64,000 nucleotides of DNA from Clostridia bacterium (lineage in GTDB: Bacteria; Bacillota; Clostridia; Christensenellales; DTU072), in contig JAFVRJ010000021.1 in NCBI GenBank assembly GCA_017504305.1, forward strand, positions 20,413 to 84,412. Reading direction: 5' to 3'. The translations under genes and the position numbers were made by a program. The notes under the pieces were generated by a model. It did not search any database. It was not told the origin of the DNA and was given only the letters and a program-made list of their open reading frames with translations. The stretch's first letter is position 1. The number at the start of each line of letters is the position of its first letter. Shown piece after piece: positions 63,144 to 64,000 of this stretch.

Positions 63144-63515
63144 TACACTAAAATTTTGCGCACACGCACGAGTATTATTATACTTAATTTTATAAGCAAT
63201 CGTAATGACATTTAATCCAAAAGAGCATTTTTGCCATTTTATGTACGCTTTAGGGTGCCCTACTATGATTTTGAGAAGCCTAAACTACGATATTAAAGAA
63301 TTCATCTCCAATCAAAAATCCACCCCACTTACTGCAAAAAATATTTACAAAAAATTACAAATTTTCCTTGAGTAAAATACTATTATTTTACCGATTAGGA
63401 CGCTCTTTTTGCTATCGCAACGGCCTTAAATTTTGAAGGACAACTATCATAAATTCATAAGCCAACGACCAGTATTTAAGTTAAATTCTTATAAATTTGA
63501 GGCTTCGATTTTTAA
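63144..63515. other. Non-coding A/T-rich region
   Basis: About 370 bases between the lipoprotein promoter and the repeat array. The only frame of note is 36 codons at 63265-63375 on the plus strand, ending LTAKNIYKKLQIFLE, which resembles the start of a winged-helix regulator but has no ribosome site and no continuation. I see no other feature. Confidence 0.4.
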
Positions 63516-64000
63516 AGCATATCGCTAAAATATGTGGTTTAGCGCAGACTGCGGAGAATCGAGCAAGACAAAGAAAACGGCGCACTCCCCGATATGAGCG
63601 TACTTGGTCGTACGTGATTGAGGGGGTGCGCCTGTTTGATGCAGTATTGCAAAGCTTATGCGTGGGATTAGACTGCGGAGAAGCGAGCAAGACAAACAAA
63701 AATAAAAAGCCCCCAATGGGAGCGTACTAATACGTACGTGACCTGCAGGGAGCTTTGAGTTTTATGAAGTATATCGCTAAAATTTTGACGCGATTAAACC
63801 GCAGAGAACCAAGCAAGACAAACAAATACAAAACCCCACGACGGGAGTTCGACTCTACGTAAATGACCGAGTGGGATTTTGTTTATTTATGAAGTATTGC
63901 GAAGCTTATGCGTGGGATTAGACCCCAGAGAACCGAGCAAGACAAAGAAAACGGCGCACTCCCCGATATGAGCGTACTTGGTCGTACGTGATTGAGGGGG
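63516..64000. repeat. Tandem array of ~125-bp palindromic repeats, running off the window
   Basis: Four units are visible. The shared word AGCAAGACAAA starts at about 63562, 63686, 63812 and 63936, spaced 124, 126 and 124 bases. Each unit has a conserved part (AGACTGCGGAG or variants, AGCAAGACAAA) and a hairpin whose stem sequence differs: GGCGCACTCCCC with GGGGGTGCGCC in unit 1, AAAGCCCC with GGGAGCTTT in unit 2, ACAAAACCCCAC with GTGGGATTTTGT in unit 3. The loop carries GAGCGTAC ... GTACGTGA. Units 1 and 4 match exactly across at least 60 bases. No coding sense on either strand. Confidence 0.85.

Noticed and set aside
63265..63375. 36-codon frame resembling the start of a Fur-type winged helix
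   Set aside because: No ribosome site, no continuation in any frame after the stop, and too short to judge; could be a remnant but cannot be supported.
63481..63730. Open frames of 60-77 codons within the repeat array
   Set aside because: They follow the repeat unit on both strands and carry no start signals; typical false genes in palindromic repeats.
63516..64000. CRISPR array
   Set aside because: Units are ~125 bp with internally paired, partly identical contents; there are no short direct repeats with unique spacers and no cas genes.

Overview
The window looks like the chromosome of an uncultured spore-forming Gram-positive bacterium of the Bacillota, most likely class Clostridia from a gut-type habitat. 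The direct evidence is a Ger(x)C-type germination protein at the left edge, a WalJ/YycJ hydrolase, strong AGGAGG ribosome sites, sigma-A type -35/-10 boxes, many Gram-positive lipoprotein signals (a cysteine after a short hydrophobic leader) and no outer-membrane genes. The exact lineage is inference. No phage, IS element, CRISPR array, tRNA or rRNA was seen.

Layout. (1) 1-4952, plus strand: end of a Ger(x)C gene, then an operon of a GPH-type transporter with a long helical tail, a lipoprotein and a PIG-L/LmbE deacetylase. (2) 5069-15729, plus strand: twelve tightly packed genes that start with a GPH sugar symporter and end with a GH95 fucosidase. Between them lie a Dabb protein, a phosphoribosyltransferase, a DUF2156 protein, WalJ, two CPBP membrane proteases, RlmH, an M14 peptidase, TadA and Pth. 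(3) 15811-18320: a GH27 alpha-galactosidase behind its own operator-like promoter, then an Mrp/NBP35 ATPase. (4) 22203-18360, minus strand: FGGY sugar kinase, third GPH transporter and two tandem small membrane paralogs, diverging from a DUF2804 gene. (5) 26751-23421, minus strand: SCP2-like protein, class III aminotransferase and RmuC.

(6) 26875-63073 is mostly very large secreted or surface proteins on the minus strand: a 1944-residue protein with Ig-like repeats and a C-terminal membrane anchor, a 3834-residue lipoprotein, a 3219-residue lipoprotein and a 966-residue lipoprotein. Between them sit a zinc-ribbon protein, a beta-propeller-like lipoprotein, and a small operon of an AI-2E-type permease, a degenerate glycerol-1-phosphate dehydrogenase-like protein and a HAD phosphatase. 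The 3834 and 3219 proteins look like diverged paralogs. They share N-terminal barrel-like modules and a recurring motif with D-P-Y, then L-P, then W. These giants are the best candidate for an undescribed system.

(7) The right end is non-coding and holds a tandem array of palindromic repeats of about 125 bp that runs off the window.

How it fits together: the GPH transporters, GH27, GH95 and sugar kinase carry no export signals where they should be cytoplasmic, so this cell probably imports small galactose- or fucose-bearing glycans or glycosides and breaks them down inside. The lipoprotein giants could bind host, plant or neighbour-cell material at the surface. Promoters of several lipoprotein transcription units share a GCGCGC core in the spacer between the -35 and -10 boxes, which suggests coordinated control.
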